From an uncultured Clostridia bacterium (GTDB lineage: Bacteria; Bacillota; Clostridia; Christensenellales; UBA1242), in the NCBI GenBank assembly GCA_947089305.1, contig CAMUJQ010000013.1, positions 1 to 19,583 of the forward strand: a stretch of 19,583 nt of DNA. The letters run 5' to 3'. This document shows, in pieces, positions 14,336 to 19,583 of the stretch. A program made the translations under genes and the position numbers. Position 1 is the stretch's first letter. Each line of letters begins with the position of its first letter. Below the pieces are notes generated by a model. The model worked only from the letters and a program-made list of their open reading frames with translations, had not been told where the DNA came from and searched no databases.

Positions 14336-14755
14336 TTATTTAGCCTCCTTAGCGTTTAGTTCTTCCACCTTAACAAGGTGTTTTACTTTGAAAATTGCTC
14401 CACGAATTGCAGGATTATCATTATGAATTTTAGATTCTCCTATTCTACGAAGCCCTAAAGCTTGAACAGTTTTCTTCATTCCGATAACACATTTATTTGT
14501 GCTTTTAATTAAAGTAACTTTAATTTGTTTATCAGATTTCTTTACTTCTTTTTTTACAGCAGGTTTAGCTGCAGTTGTTGATTTAGCAGTTGTTTTTGCT
14601 GTAGAAGTAGTAGTTTTTGTTTCTGTTGTTTTGTTAGCCACAGGCGCTGTAGCCTTTACTGCAGGTTTTGTTGCAGTTGTTTTAGTTGCAGGTTTAGCTG
14701 CAGTTGTTGATTTAGCAGCAGTTTTTGCTGCTGTTGCTTTAACTTGTTCTGCCAT
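14336..14755 (-). CDS. rpmD: 50S ribosomal protein L30 (uL30) with long Lys/Ala/Thr-rich N-terminal extension
   Basis: The L30 domain is residues 77-132 (KQIKVTLIKSTNKCVIGMKK, then LGLRRIGESKIHNDNPAIRG and VKHLVKVEE). Normal bacterial L30 is about 57-62 residues and begins at that point. Here 75 residues precede it, made almost only of Ala, Lys, Thr, Pro, Val and Ser. The extension appears to be real: a strong GGGAGGG site lies 7 bases before ATG 14755, and the first in-frame Met inside the L30 domain is residue 93, too late to be a start. AKSTTAAKPA occurs at residues 14-23 and again at 57-66, from a 31-bp identical DNA repeat. L30 sits on the large subunit's surface away from the tunnel exit; the tail would extend into solvent or along rRNA. 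Confidence 0.95.
   Translation of the reverse strand: MAEQVKATAAKTAAKSTTAAKPATKTTATKPAVKATAPVANKTTETKTTTSTAKTTAKSTTAAKPAVKKEVKKSDKQIKVTLIKSTNKCVIGMKKTVQALGLRRIGESKIHNDNPAIRGAIFKVKHLVKVEELNAKEAK
14559..14601. repeat. Direct repeat in rpmD, copy 1
   Basis: Bases 14559-14589 are identical to 14688-14718 (31 of 31); two mismatches then ten matches extend the pair to 43 bp with 41 identical. The period is 129 bases, exactly 43 codons, so the frame is kept. It lies in the low-complexity N-terminal extension of L30. Confidence 0.9.
14688..14730. repeat. Direct repeat in rpmD, copy 2
   Basis: Second copy of the 43-bp repeat. On the protein it codes for the first AKSTTAAKPA (residues 14-23). The near identity at third codon positions points to a recent in-frame duplication or gene conversion inside the extension, not to selection for similar residues alone. 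Confidence 0.9.
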
Positions 14756-14769
14756 TACTATACCCTCCC

Positions 14770-15372
14770 TTAAATTTCGTTAGCTGCTTTGCCACGAATT
14801 GCAGCAAATTGCTCTTTAGTTTTTAATTTGCTTAAACCATCAATTGTTGCTCTAACAGAGTTTATTTTGTTACGGCTTCCGTAACTTTTGCAACCTATGT
14901 TAGAAATACCAACCGCTTCAAGAACAGCACGAGCGCTTGCCCCAGCAATAACACCAGTACCTTCTTTAGCTGGCATAAGTAAAACTTGACTAGAACCAAA
15001 TCTACCAATTACTTCATGAGGAATTGTAGATCCATCTAAGTTTACTTTAAACATTGCTTTTTTAGCTGCATTAGTTGCTTTTTCAATAGCATTAGGAACT
15101 TCGGCATCTTTACCCATTCCAATTCCTACTCTACCTTGTTTATCACCAACAACAATTAACGCATTAAAACGCATTGTTTTTCCACCTTTGTTAACTTTTG
15201 TAACGCGGTTAACTGCAACAAGTTTTTTTGTCAAACCATCGTTTTCGCGTTCACGACGAGGTTTATTATCGCGTTGATGTTTGTTAAAAGGCTTTTTTTG
15301 TTTATTTTCAGTTGCAGTAGCTTCAACATTAGCATTTTCTACAACAACGTTTTCATTTTTTACTTCGCTCAT
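14770..15372 (-). CDS. rpsE: 30S ribosomal protein S5 (uS5)
   Basis: A small-subunit protein at the mRNA entry site, important for accuracy. The 200 residues include a polar N-terminal extension (1-45, rich in Asn, Glu, Lys and Arg), the dsRNA-binding-like domain with NRVTKVNKGGKTMRFNALIVV and the signature GRVGIGMGKDAEVPNAIEKA (about 80-99), then the C-terminal domain with GTGVIAGASARAVLEAVG. The usual length is about 165; the extension accounts for the difference, and variable N-termini are common in S5. ATG 15372 has AAGGAGG 11 bases upstream. Confidence 0.97.
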   Translation of the reverse strand: MSEVKNENVVVENANVEATATENKQKKPFNKHQRDNKPRRERENDGLTKKLVAVNRVTKVNKGGKTMRFNALIVVGDKQGRVGIGMGKDAEVPNAIEKATNAAKKAMFKVNLDGSTIPHEVIGRFGSSQVLLMPAKEGTGVIAGASARAVLEAVGISNIGCKSYGSRNKINSVRATIDGLSKLKTKEQFAAIRGKAANEI

Positions 15373-15388
15373 TTAGTTACTATCCTCC

Positions 15389-15757
15389 TTAAATCTTTAA
15401 GCCAGCATCTCTACAAGCGTCAGCAAGAGCTTTAACTCTTCCTGTATAAAGATAACCGCCTCTATCAAACACAACTTGTTTAATTTTTTTAGCCTTTGCT
15501 TTTGCTGCAACTGCTTCTCCAACAACTTTAGATTGTTCAGTTTTTGATTTACCATTTAATTTAGCTTGTAAATCTTTATCCATTGTTGAAGCTGAAACTA
15601 AAGTTATTCCTTTAGTGTCATCAATAATTTGAACTGAAATGTTATTTAAACTACGATAAACACTAAGTCTTGGTCTTTCACTAGTTCCAGAAACTTTTTC
15701 TCTAACGCGCTCATGACGAGCAAGTCTAATGCTGTTTTTATCAATTTTCTTAAACAT
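15389..15757 (-). CDS. rplR: 50S ribosomal protein L18 (uL18)
   Basis: Binds 5S rRNA with L5 to form the central protuberance. The 122 residues start MFKKIDKNSIRLARHERVREKVSGT and contain RPRLSVYRSLNNISVQIIDD and VVFDRGGYLYTGRVKALADACRDAGLKI, all diagnostic. The start has a GAGGGAG site; the spacers to rplF (18 bases) and rpsE (16 bases) hold only ribosome sites. Normal length. Confidence 0.98.
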   Translation of the reverse strand: MFKKIDKNSIRLARHERVREKVSGTSERPRLSVYRSLNNISVQIIDDTKGITLVSASTMDKDLQAKLNGKSKTEQSKVVGEAVAAKAKAKKIKQVVFDRGGYLYTGRVKALADACRDAGLKI

Positions 15758-15775
15758 ATTCTATCTCCCTCGTCC

Positions 15776-16318
15776 TTATTTTTTACCGGCCATTTTGCCT
15801 TCTTTGCGTTTTATAACTTCATTAGCATATCTAATTCCATAACCATGATATGGTTCACATGGACGTTTGCTTCTGATGTTAGCGGCAACTTGACCAACCT
15901 TTTCTTTATCTATACCTTTACAAGCAATTTCTGTAGCGTTTACAATTTCAAATGTAACACCATCAGTTTCCTCAATTTCAACTGGATGTGAAAAACCAAT
16001 ATTAAGTATTAGTTTATTTCCAACTTTTTGAGCTTTGTAACCAACACCATTGATTACAACATTTTTTGAAAAACCTTTAGAAACACCTTCAACCATATTA
16101 GAAACAAGTTGACGTGTTAATCCGTGAAGCGCTCTGTTTTTAGGAGCATCATTAACGCGATTAACAATTAATTCGTTGTCAGCTCTTTCAATACTAACAC
16201 CATCTTCAATTGTTCTAGTAAGTTTTCCAAGTTTTCCTTCAACAGTAACAACTTTTCCATTAATTGTAACATTTACATCTGCTGGAACAGTTATATGTTT
16301 TTTACCAATTCTTGACAT
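15776..16318 (-). CDS. rplF: 50S ribosomal protein L6 (uL6)
   Basis: A two-domain protein near the factor-binding site and sarcin-ricin loop. The 180 residues open MSRIGKKHITVPADVNVTI, contain RALHGLTRQLVSNMVEGVSKGF in the first domain, and end with the signature RPCEPYHGYGIRYANEVIKRKEGK that contacts 23S rRNA; His and Tyr replace the Lys usually found in the YxGxGI segment. ATG 16318 follows AAAGGAG; 12 bases separate it from rpsH. Confidence 0.98.
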   Translation of the reverse strand: MSRIGKKHITVPADVNVTINGKVVTVEGKLGKLTRTIEDGVSIERADNELIVNRVNDAPKNRALHGLTRQLVSNMVEGVSKGFSKNVVINGVGYKAQKVGNKLILNIGFSHPVEIEETDGVTFEIVNATEIACKGIDKEKVGQVAANIRSKRPCEPYHGYGIRYANEVIKRKEGKMAGKK

Positions 16319-16330
16319 CGTTAACTCCTT

Positions 16331-16723
16331 TTACCAAACATAAGCAAGCACTTCGCCGCCAAGTTTTTTCTCACGAGCTTCTTTATCTGTTAAAAGCCCT
16401 TTGCTTGTTGAAATTATTGCTATTCCAAGTCCATTTAGAACACGTGGTAATTCATCACATTTTGCATAAATTCTAAGTCCTGGTTTAGAAATTCTTTTTA
16501 ATCCAGAAATAACATTTTCTTTACCATTATATTTAAGGGTAATAACAATATTTTTTCTTCCATTTTCTTCAACTGCTTCAAATTTATTAATGTAACCTTC
16601 AGTTAAAAGGATGTTAGCAATATTTTCTTTAACTTTACTTGCTGGAATGCTAACAGTTTCATGTCCTGCCCCAATGGCATTACGAATGCGTGTTAACATA
16701 TCTGCTATCATATCTGTTGTCAT
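16331..16723 (-). CDS. rpsH: 30S ribosomal protein S8 (uS8)
   Basis: A central-domain 16S rRNA-binding protein. With the start at ATG 16723 it has 130 residues, MTTDMIADMLTRIRNAIGAGHE..., ending with the signature STSKGLLTDKEAREKKLGGEVLAYVW. An in-frame upstream start at 16756 would overlap rpsN and add 11 residues absent from the family, and GGGGAGG lies 10 bases before 16723, so the shorter form is chosen. In E. coli S8 represses the spc operon at the L5 gene; I see no clear equivalent site here. Confidence 0.97.
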   Translation of the reverse strand: MTTDMIADMLTRIRNAIGAGHETVSIPASKVKENIANILLTEGYINKFEAVEENGRKNIVITLKYNGKENVISGLKRISKPGLRIYAKCDELPRVLNGLGIAIISTSKGLLTDKEAREKKLGGEVLAYVW

Positions 16724-16749
16724 GTTTAATTTACCTCCCCTTTTAACCT

Positions 16750-16935
16750 TTACCAACTTGCCTTTTTAACGCCAGGAATTTCACCTTTTTGAGCAAGTTC
16801 TCTAAAACAAATACGGCATATTCCATATTTGCGTAAAACGGCATGTGGTCTACCACAAATACTGCAACGAGTATATTCTCTTACTTTGTATTTCTGCTTT
16901 TTTTGTTGTCTGTTAATCATTGATTTCTTTGCCAT
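16750..16935 (-). CDS. rpsN: 30S ribosomal protein S14, type Z (rpsZ form, zinc-binding)
   Basis: The 61-residue short form of S14 with the zinc knuckle C24/C27 and C40/C43 (CSIC... CRIC), followed by the conserved RICFRELAQKGEIPGVKKASW. Type Z is the form in the spc operon of Bacillota. The longer zinc-free S14, used under zinc shortage in some species, is not in this window. The start has an AAGGAGA site, 11 bases after rplE. Confidence 0.98.
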   Translation of the reverse strand: MAKKSMINRQQKKQKYKVREYTRCSICGRPHAVLRKYGICRICFRELAQKGEIPGVKKASW

Positions 16936-16946
16936 TTTATCTCTCC

Positions 16947-17516
16947 TTAAGCCTGAAAAGGCATTCCTAACTTAACAAGTAAACTTTCACATTCTTTATT
17001 TGTTTTAGCACTTGTTACAATAATTACATCAAGTCCTCTGATTTTTTCAATTTTATCAAAGTTAATTTCTGGGAAAATAAGTTGTTCTTTTATTCCCATA
17101 GCAAAGTTTCCTCTGCCATCAAATCCCTTTTTAACACCTTTAAAGTCACGAACACGAGGAAGTGCAACTGAAATTAATTCGTCTAAAAAGTGATACATTC
17201 TTTGTCCTCTAAGTGTAACTTTAGCACCTAGTTTTTGACCTTCTCTTACTTTAAAGTTAGAAATACTTTTTTTAGCAAGAGTAGCAACAGCTTTTTGACC
17301 TGCAATTGTACTTAATTCATCAATAGCAAGATTTAAACTTTTGCCATTATCTTTAACATCACCTAGTCCCATATTTAAAACAATTCTTTCAAGTTTTGGA
17401 ACTTCGTTAACATTTTTATACCCAAACTCTTTCTTTAAAGCTGGAACAATAGTTTTAACATATTGAGTATAAAGTCTGCTAACTTCGCTTTTATGAACTT
17501 TTTTTGCTTCTGCCAT
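16947..17516 (-). CDS. rplE: 50S ribosomal protein L5 (uL5)
   Basis: Binds 5S rRNA and contacts the P-site tRNA from the central protuberance. The 189 residues include RLYTQYVKTIVPALKKEFGY, LERIVLNMGLGDVKDN at about 42-57, KKSISNFKVREGQKLGAKVTLRG and GRGNFAMGIKEQLIFPEINFD. About ten extra N-terminal residues (MAEAKKVHKS) precede the usual start region. GGGAGG lies before ATG 17516 and overlaps the region just after the rplX stop. Confidence 0.98.
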   Translation of the reverse strand: MAEAKKVHKSEVSRLYTQYVKTIVPALKKEFGYKNVNEVPKLERIVLNMGLGDVKDNGKSLNLAIDELSTIAGQKAVATLAKKSISNFKVREGQKLGAKVTLRGQRMYHFLDELISVALPRVRDFKGVKKGFDGRGNFAMGIKEQLIFPEINFDKIEKIRGLDVIIVTSAKTNKECESLLVKLGMPFQA

Positions 17517-17530
17517 AATCTTTATCCTCC

Positions 17531-18022
17531 CTATTTACCTTGTTCTGCTTTTTTAGTAGTAGTTTTTGTTGTAGTAGTTTTTGCAGTTGTTGCTTTTGTT
17601 GATGTTTTTGCTGCAGTTGTTTTTGCAGGTTCTTTTTTCTCAGTTTTAGTTGTTTCAGTTTTTGCTTCAGCTTTAACTTGAGATTTTACTTCTGCGCTAA
17701 CTTTAGCGTCAACAACTTTTTTGCATTTTTTGCAAAATCTAACTTTTTCTCCGTTAACAACTTTAAAACCAACTCTAGAAGGTTTTTTACAACTTGGACA
17801 AACAAGTTGAACATCGCTAACATCAATTTTTAGGTTAATATTTACTTTTCCACCTTTATCCTGAGCATTTCTAGGTTTTTGGTGTTTAACTGCAACATTA
17901 ACTCCATCTACGATAAGTTTATTTTCTTGTGGAAAAGCAGCTAAAACTTTGCCTTGTTTGCCTTTATCTTTTCCAGCAATAACTTTAACATTATCGCCTG
18001 TTTTAATTTTTAACTTTGGCAT
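17531..18022 (-). CDS. rplX: 50S ribosomal protein L24 (uL24), zinc-ribbon form with Lys/Thr/Ala-rich C-terminal tail
   Basis: An assembly initiator of the large subunit that lies at the tunnel exit. The KOW motif covers about 6-33 (KTGDNVKVIAGKDKGKQGKV), followed by GVNVAVKHQKP. Two CxxC pairs, C75/C78 (CPSCKKP) and C97/C100 (CKKCKK), replace the DPKTGKP region of zinc-free L24 and should bind zinc. The normal protein ends near residue 106. Here a further 57 residues follow, almost only Lys, Thr, Ala and Glu, ending KTTTKKAEQGK. The tail resembles those of L29 and L30 in this window. The start has an AAAGGGGAG site, 16 bases after rplN. Confidence 0.96.
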   Translation of the reverse strand: MPKLKIKTGDNVKVIAGKDKGKQGKVLAAFPQENKLIVDGVNVAVKHQKPRNAQDKGGKVNINLKIDVSDVQLVCPSCKKPSRVGFKVVNGEKVRFCKKCKKVVDAKVSAEVKSQVKAEAKTETTKTEKKEPAKTTAAKTSTKATTAKTTTTKTTTKKAEQGK

Positions 18023-18038
18023 AATTTCTCCCCTTTCC

Positions 18039-18407
18039 TTATAGAACCTCAGGTGCTAAAGATATAATTTTCATATAATCTTTTTCACGTAATTCACGAG
18101 CTATAGGCCCAAAAATACGAGTACCTTTTGGTTGTTTTTCCTTATCAATAATAACTGCTGCGTTATCATCAAATTTAATTGTGCTACCATCTTTTCTTCT
18201 AACACCGAAAGTTGTTCTAACGATAACTGCTTTAACAACATCACCTTTTTTAACAACTCCACCTGGGTTAGCAGATTTAACACTAGCAACTATAACATCG
18301 CCGATATTACCAGCACGACGGAACGAACCGCCTAAAACACGAATACACATAATTTCTTTTGCGCCAGTGTTATCAGCAACTTTTAATCTTGATTGTGGTT
18401 GAATCAT
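18039..18407 (-). CDS. rplN: 50S ribosomal protein L14 (uL14)
   Basis: A subunit-interface protein, also the binding partner of the silencing factor RsfS. The 122 residues match the family exactly: MIQPQSRLKVADNTGAKEIMCIRVLGG at the start, GDVVKAVIVRT in the middle, and PKGTRIFGPIARELREKDYMKIISLAPEVL at the end. ATG 18407 follows an AAGGAGG site. First gene of the classical spc set; the spacer to rpsQ (18 bases) holds no promoter that I can see, so S10 and spc genes appear continuous. Confidence 0.98.
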   Translation of the reverse strand: MIQPQSRLKVADNTGAKEIMCIRVLGGSFRRAGNIGDVIVASVKSANPGGVVKKGDVVKAVIVRTTFGVRRKDGSTIKFDDNAAVIIDKEKQPKGTRIFGPIARELREKDYMKIISLAPEVL

Positions 18408-18425
18408 TTTTCGTCCCTCCTTACC

Positions 18426-18689
18426 TTATTTAGCCTTTTCGACAATGCGAACTAATCTAAAGCGTTTTTCTTTTGAAAGTGGTCTTGTTTCCATAATTTC
18501 AACAACATCACCAACGCCTGCTTCTTCTTTTTCGTCGTGTGCTTTAAATTTTTTATTTGTTTTAACAACCTTTTTATAAAGAGGGTGTTTTTTTGAAGAT
18601 GTAACTTGTACAACGATTGTTTTATTCATGCTGTTAGAAACAACAGTTCCAATGCGTGTTTTACGCATTCCACGATTTAATTCTTCCAT
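18426..18689 (-). CDS. rpsQ: 30S ribosomal protein S17 (uS17)
   Basis: An OB-fold protein that binds 16S rRNA early in assembly. The 87 residues contain RKTRIGTVVSNSMNKTIVVQV, HPLYKKVVKTNKKFKAHDE and GDVVEIMETRPLSKEKRFRLVRIVEKA. The start ATG shares its A with the TAA stop of rpmC (TAATG), and the AAGGAG site lies inside the end of rpmC, so it is translationally coupled. Normal length. Confidence 0.98.
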   Translation of the reverse strand: MEELNRGMRKTRIGTVVSNSMNKTIVVQVTSSKKHPLYKKVVKTNKKFKAHDEKEEAGVGDVVEIMETRPLSKEKRFRLVRIVEKAK

Positions 18690-19084
18690 TAAACGCTCTC
18701 CTTCTTAGTTGTAGTTTTAGCTTCTGCAGTTTTAGCAGTAGCACTTTTTGTTGTTTTTTTAGTTTCTGTTTTTGCTTCACTCTTAGTTTCAGCTGAAGCT
18801 TTTACAGTTTCTTTGCTAACTTTCTCAGCTTTAGCTTGAGGTTTAGCAGCTTTTTTAACTTTTTTCTTTTCAACCGGCATGTTAATTTTGCTAGAATCAA
18901 TGTTTCTAGCAGTCATCTCAGTTAAAACACGAGCAATATTCTTTTTTGTTGTAGATATTTCGTGTGGGTTAGAAACTTGTCCAACACTATGTTGTAATTT
19001 TAAGTTAAATAAATTTCTTTTAAGCAAGATATAATTAGATTTTAATTCTTCATCATTCATTGCTTTATAATCAACTTTTTTCAT
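18689..19084 (-). CDS. rpmC: 50S ribosomal protein L29 (uL29) with Lys/Ala/Thr-rich C-terminal tail
   Basis: L29 flanks the polypeptide exit tunnel, near L23, and contributes to the docking area for signal recognition particle and trigger factor. Residues 1-65 are the usual two-helix protein: MNDEELKSNYILLKRNLFNL, HSVGQVSNPHEI, KKNIARVLTEM. Typical L29 ends there (60-70 residues). The present gene continues to 131 with a Lys/Ala/Thr/Glu tail (70-131), including KSEAKTETKKTTKSATAKTA. The frame is intact and the next gene is coupled to its true stop, so this is not an annotation artefact. Its start overlaps the rplP stop as TAATG, with GGAGG upstream inside rplP. Confidence 0.96.
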   Translation of the reverse strand: MKKVDYKAMNDEELKSNYILLKRNLFNLKLQHSVGQVSNPHEISTTKKNIARVLTEMTARNIDSSKINMPVEKKKVKKAAKPQAKAEKVSKETVKASAETKSEAKTETKKTTKSATAKTAEAKTTTKKESV

Positions 19085-19539
19085 TAAGCTTCTTCCTCCT
19101 CACTAGATTTTTTATTTGTAGGGTCTACATAACCTTCTCTAACAATAACTTTAGTTTTGCAAGGAAGTTTGTGACTAGCAAGTCTAAGAGCTTCTCTAGC
19201 AGTTGCTTCGTTAACACCACTCATTTCAAATAGAACTCTATCTGGTTTAACTACTGCTACCCAATACTCTACGTTACCTTTACCACTACCCATACGAACG
19301 CCGATAGGTTTTTGTGTAATTGGCTTATCAGGGAAAACTTTAATCCAAATTTTACCACCGCGCTTAATAAATCTATTCATAGCAACACGAGCAGCTTCAA
19401 TTTGATTTGCTGTCATCCAGCATGGTTCAGTTGCAACTAAACCAAAATCTCCATAAGCCAAAAAGTTACCACGGCTAGCACGGCCAGTCATTCTGCCACG
19501 CATAACCTTACGATGTTTAACTCTTTTAGGCATTAACAT
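19084..19539 (-). CDS. rplP: 50S ribosomal protein L16 (uL16)
   Basis: A late assembly protein that contacts the A-site tRNA elbow. The 151 residues start MLMPKRVKHRKVMRGRMTG, a form close to MLLPKRVKYRR of other Bacillota, so ATG 19539 (GGAGG 9 bases upstream) is preferred over the third codon. WIKVFPDKPITQKPIGVRMGSGKG at about 65-88 is the conserved core. The last ten residues, with the acidic SSEEEEA end, extend slightly beyond common lengths of 137-145. It overlaps rpmC by one base. Confidence 0.97.
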   Translation of the reverse strand: MLMPKRVKHRKVMRGRMTGRASRGNFLAYGDFGLVATEPCWMTANQIEAARVAMNRFIKRGGKIWIKVFPDKPITQKPIGVRMGSGKGNVEYWVAVVKPDRVLFEMSGVNEATAREALRLASHKLPCKTKVIVREGYVDPTNKKSSEEEEA

Positions 19540-19583
19540 TTTTCTTTCCCTCCTTCTTTGTAGGGTTTTGGCGTTTGTTTTCT
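19526..19583 (-). CDS. rpsC: 30S ribosomal protein S3, C-terminal fragment (probable)
   Basis: rpsC normally precedes rplP, and only its last codons would fall in the final bases. One frame reads ENKRQNPTKKEGKKNVNA and stops at 19526, overlapping rplP by 14 bases. The basic, Asn/Lys-rich composition suits the disordered S3 tail of Clostridia. A second frame stops at 19533 and also cannot be excluded. The call rests mainly on gene order; the fragment is too short for a homology argument. Confidence 0.45.
   Translation of the reverse strand, partial: ENKRQNPTKKEGKKNVNA

Noticed and set aside
14336..14755. L30 extension as a frameshift or gene fusion artefact
   Set aside because: The frame is continuous, the codon use is like that of the L24 and L29 tails, and the start carries its own strong ribosome site, so error is unlikely.
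14499..14783. Plus-strand open frame opposite rpmD with an Ala/Val-rich hydrophobic product
   Set aside because: The hydrophobic repeats are simply the complement of the Lys/Ala/Thr codons of the L30 extension; no ribosome site or promoter supports it.
16724..16756. Longer S8 start overlapping rpsN
   Set aside because: The added residues are the translated ribosome site region; S8 proteins begin at the MTTD-like sequence with GGGGAGG before it.

Overview
This AT-rich window looks like the chromosome of a low-GC Gram-positive bacterium (Bacillota), most probably a Clostridia-type, possibly gut-dwelling, lineage. The evidence is the unbroken gene order L16-L29-S17-L14-L24-L5-S14-S8-L6-L18-S5-L30-L15-secY-adk-map-KOW protein-infA-L36-S13-S11-S4-rpoA-L17. 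Further support comes from a KOW-domain protein between map and infA, a long L17 with the insertion I associate with Clostridia, zinc-type S14, S4, L36 and Adk, and a YwlE-type phosphatase next to rpiB. TGA closes several genes, so the code is standard and not mollicute-like. Every supported gene lies on the minus strand, so transcription runs from the right edge to the left edge. Genus and species cannot be read from the window.

Right and middle (about 19583 to 7402): the end of the S10 operon, then the spc and alpha operons. Genes are packed with ATGA, TAATG or longer overlaps, or with short gaps that hold a Shine-Dalgarno site. The rpmJ-rpsM gap is an exception: it contains a 12-bp inverted repeat, a good extended -10 promoter (10424-10452) and a 5' leader hairpin (10374-10406), so rpsM-rpsK-rpsD-rpoA-rplQ can be transcribed separately. 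A 14-bp hairpin with a T tract after rplQ (7331-7369) ends this unit. L24, L29 and L30 carry long Lys/Ala/Thr-rich low-complexity extensions. The L30 extension contains an identical 31-bp direct repeat.

Left of the terminator (about 7243 to 1243): a promoter with a 17-bp spacer (7215-7243) starts a compact five-gene unit. It encodes a 947-residue single-pass membrane protein with an acidic cytoplasmic part and bacterial Ig-like extracellular domains, a condensation-domain (alcohol-acetyltransferase-like) protein, a DUF6320-like zinc-ribbon membrane protein, a predicted protein-arginine phosphatase (YwlE type) and a ribose-5-phosphate isomerase B homologue. An AT-rich hairpin with a T tract (1243-1266) is the likely end of this unit.

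Left edge (1179 to 1): two tandem, paralogous small lipoproteins. The second has an Asn/Tyr-rich tail and runs off the window. The 200 bases between rpiB and the first lipoprotein contain an operator-like 19-bp palindrome and a GC-rich stem-loop with no obvious role. I saw no tRNA, rRNA, CRISPR array, transposase, phage gene or attachment site.
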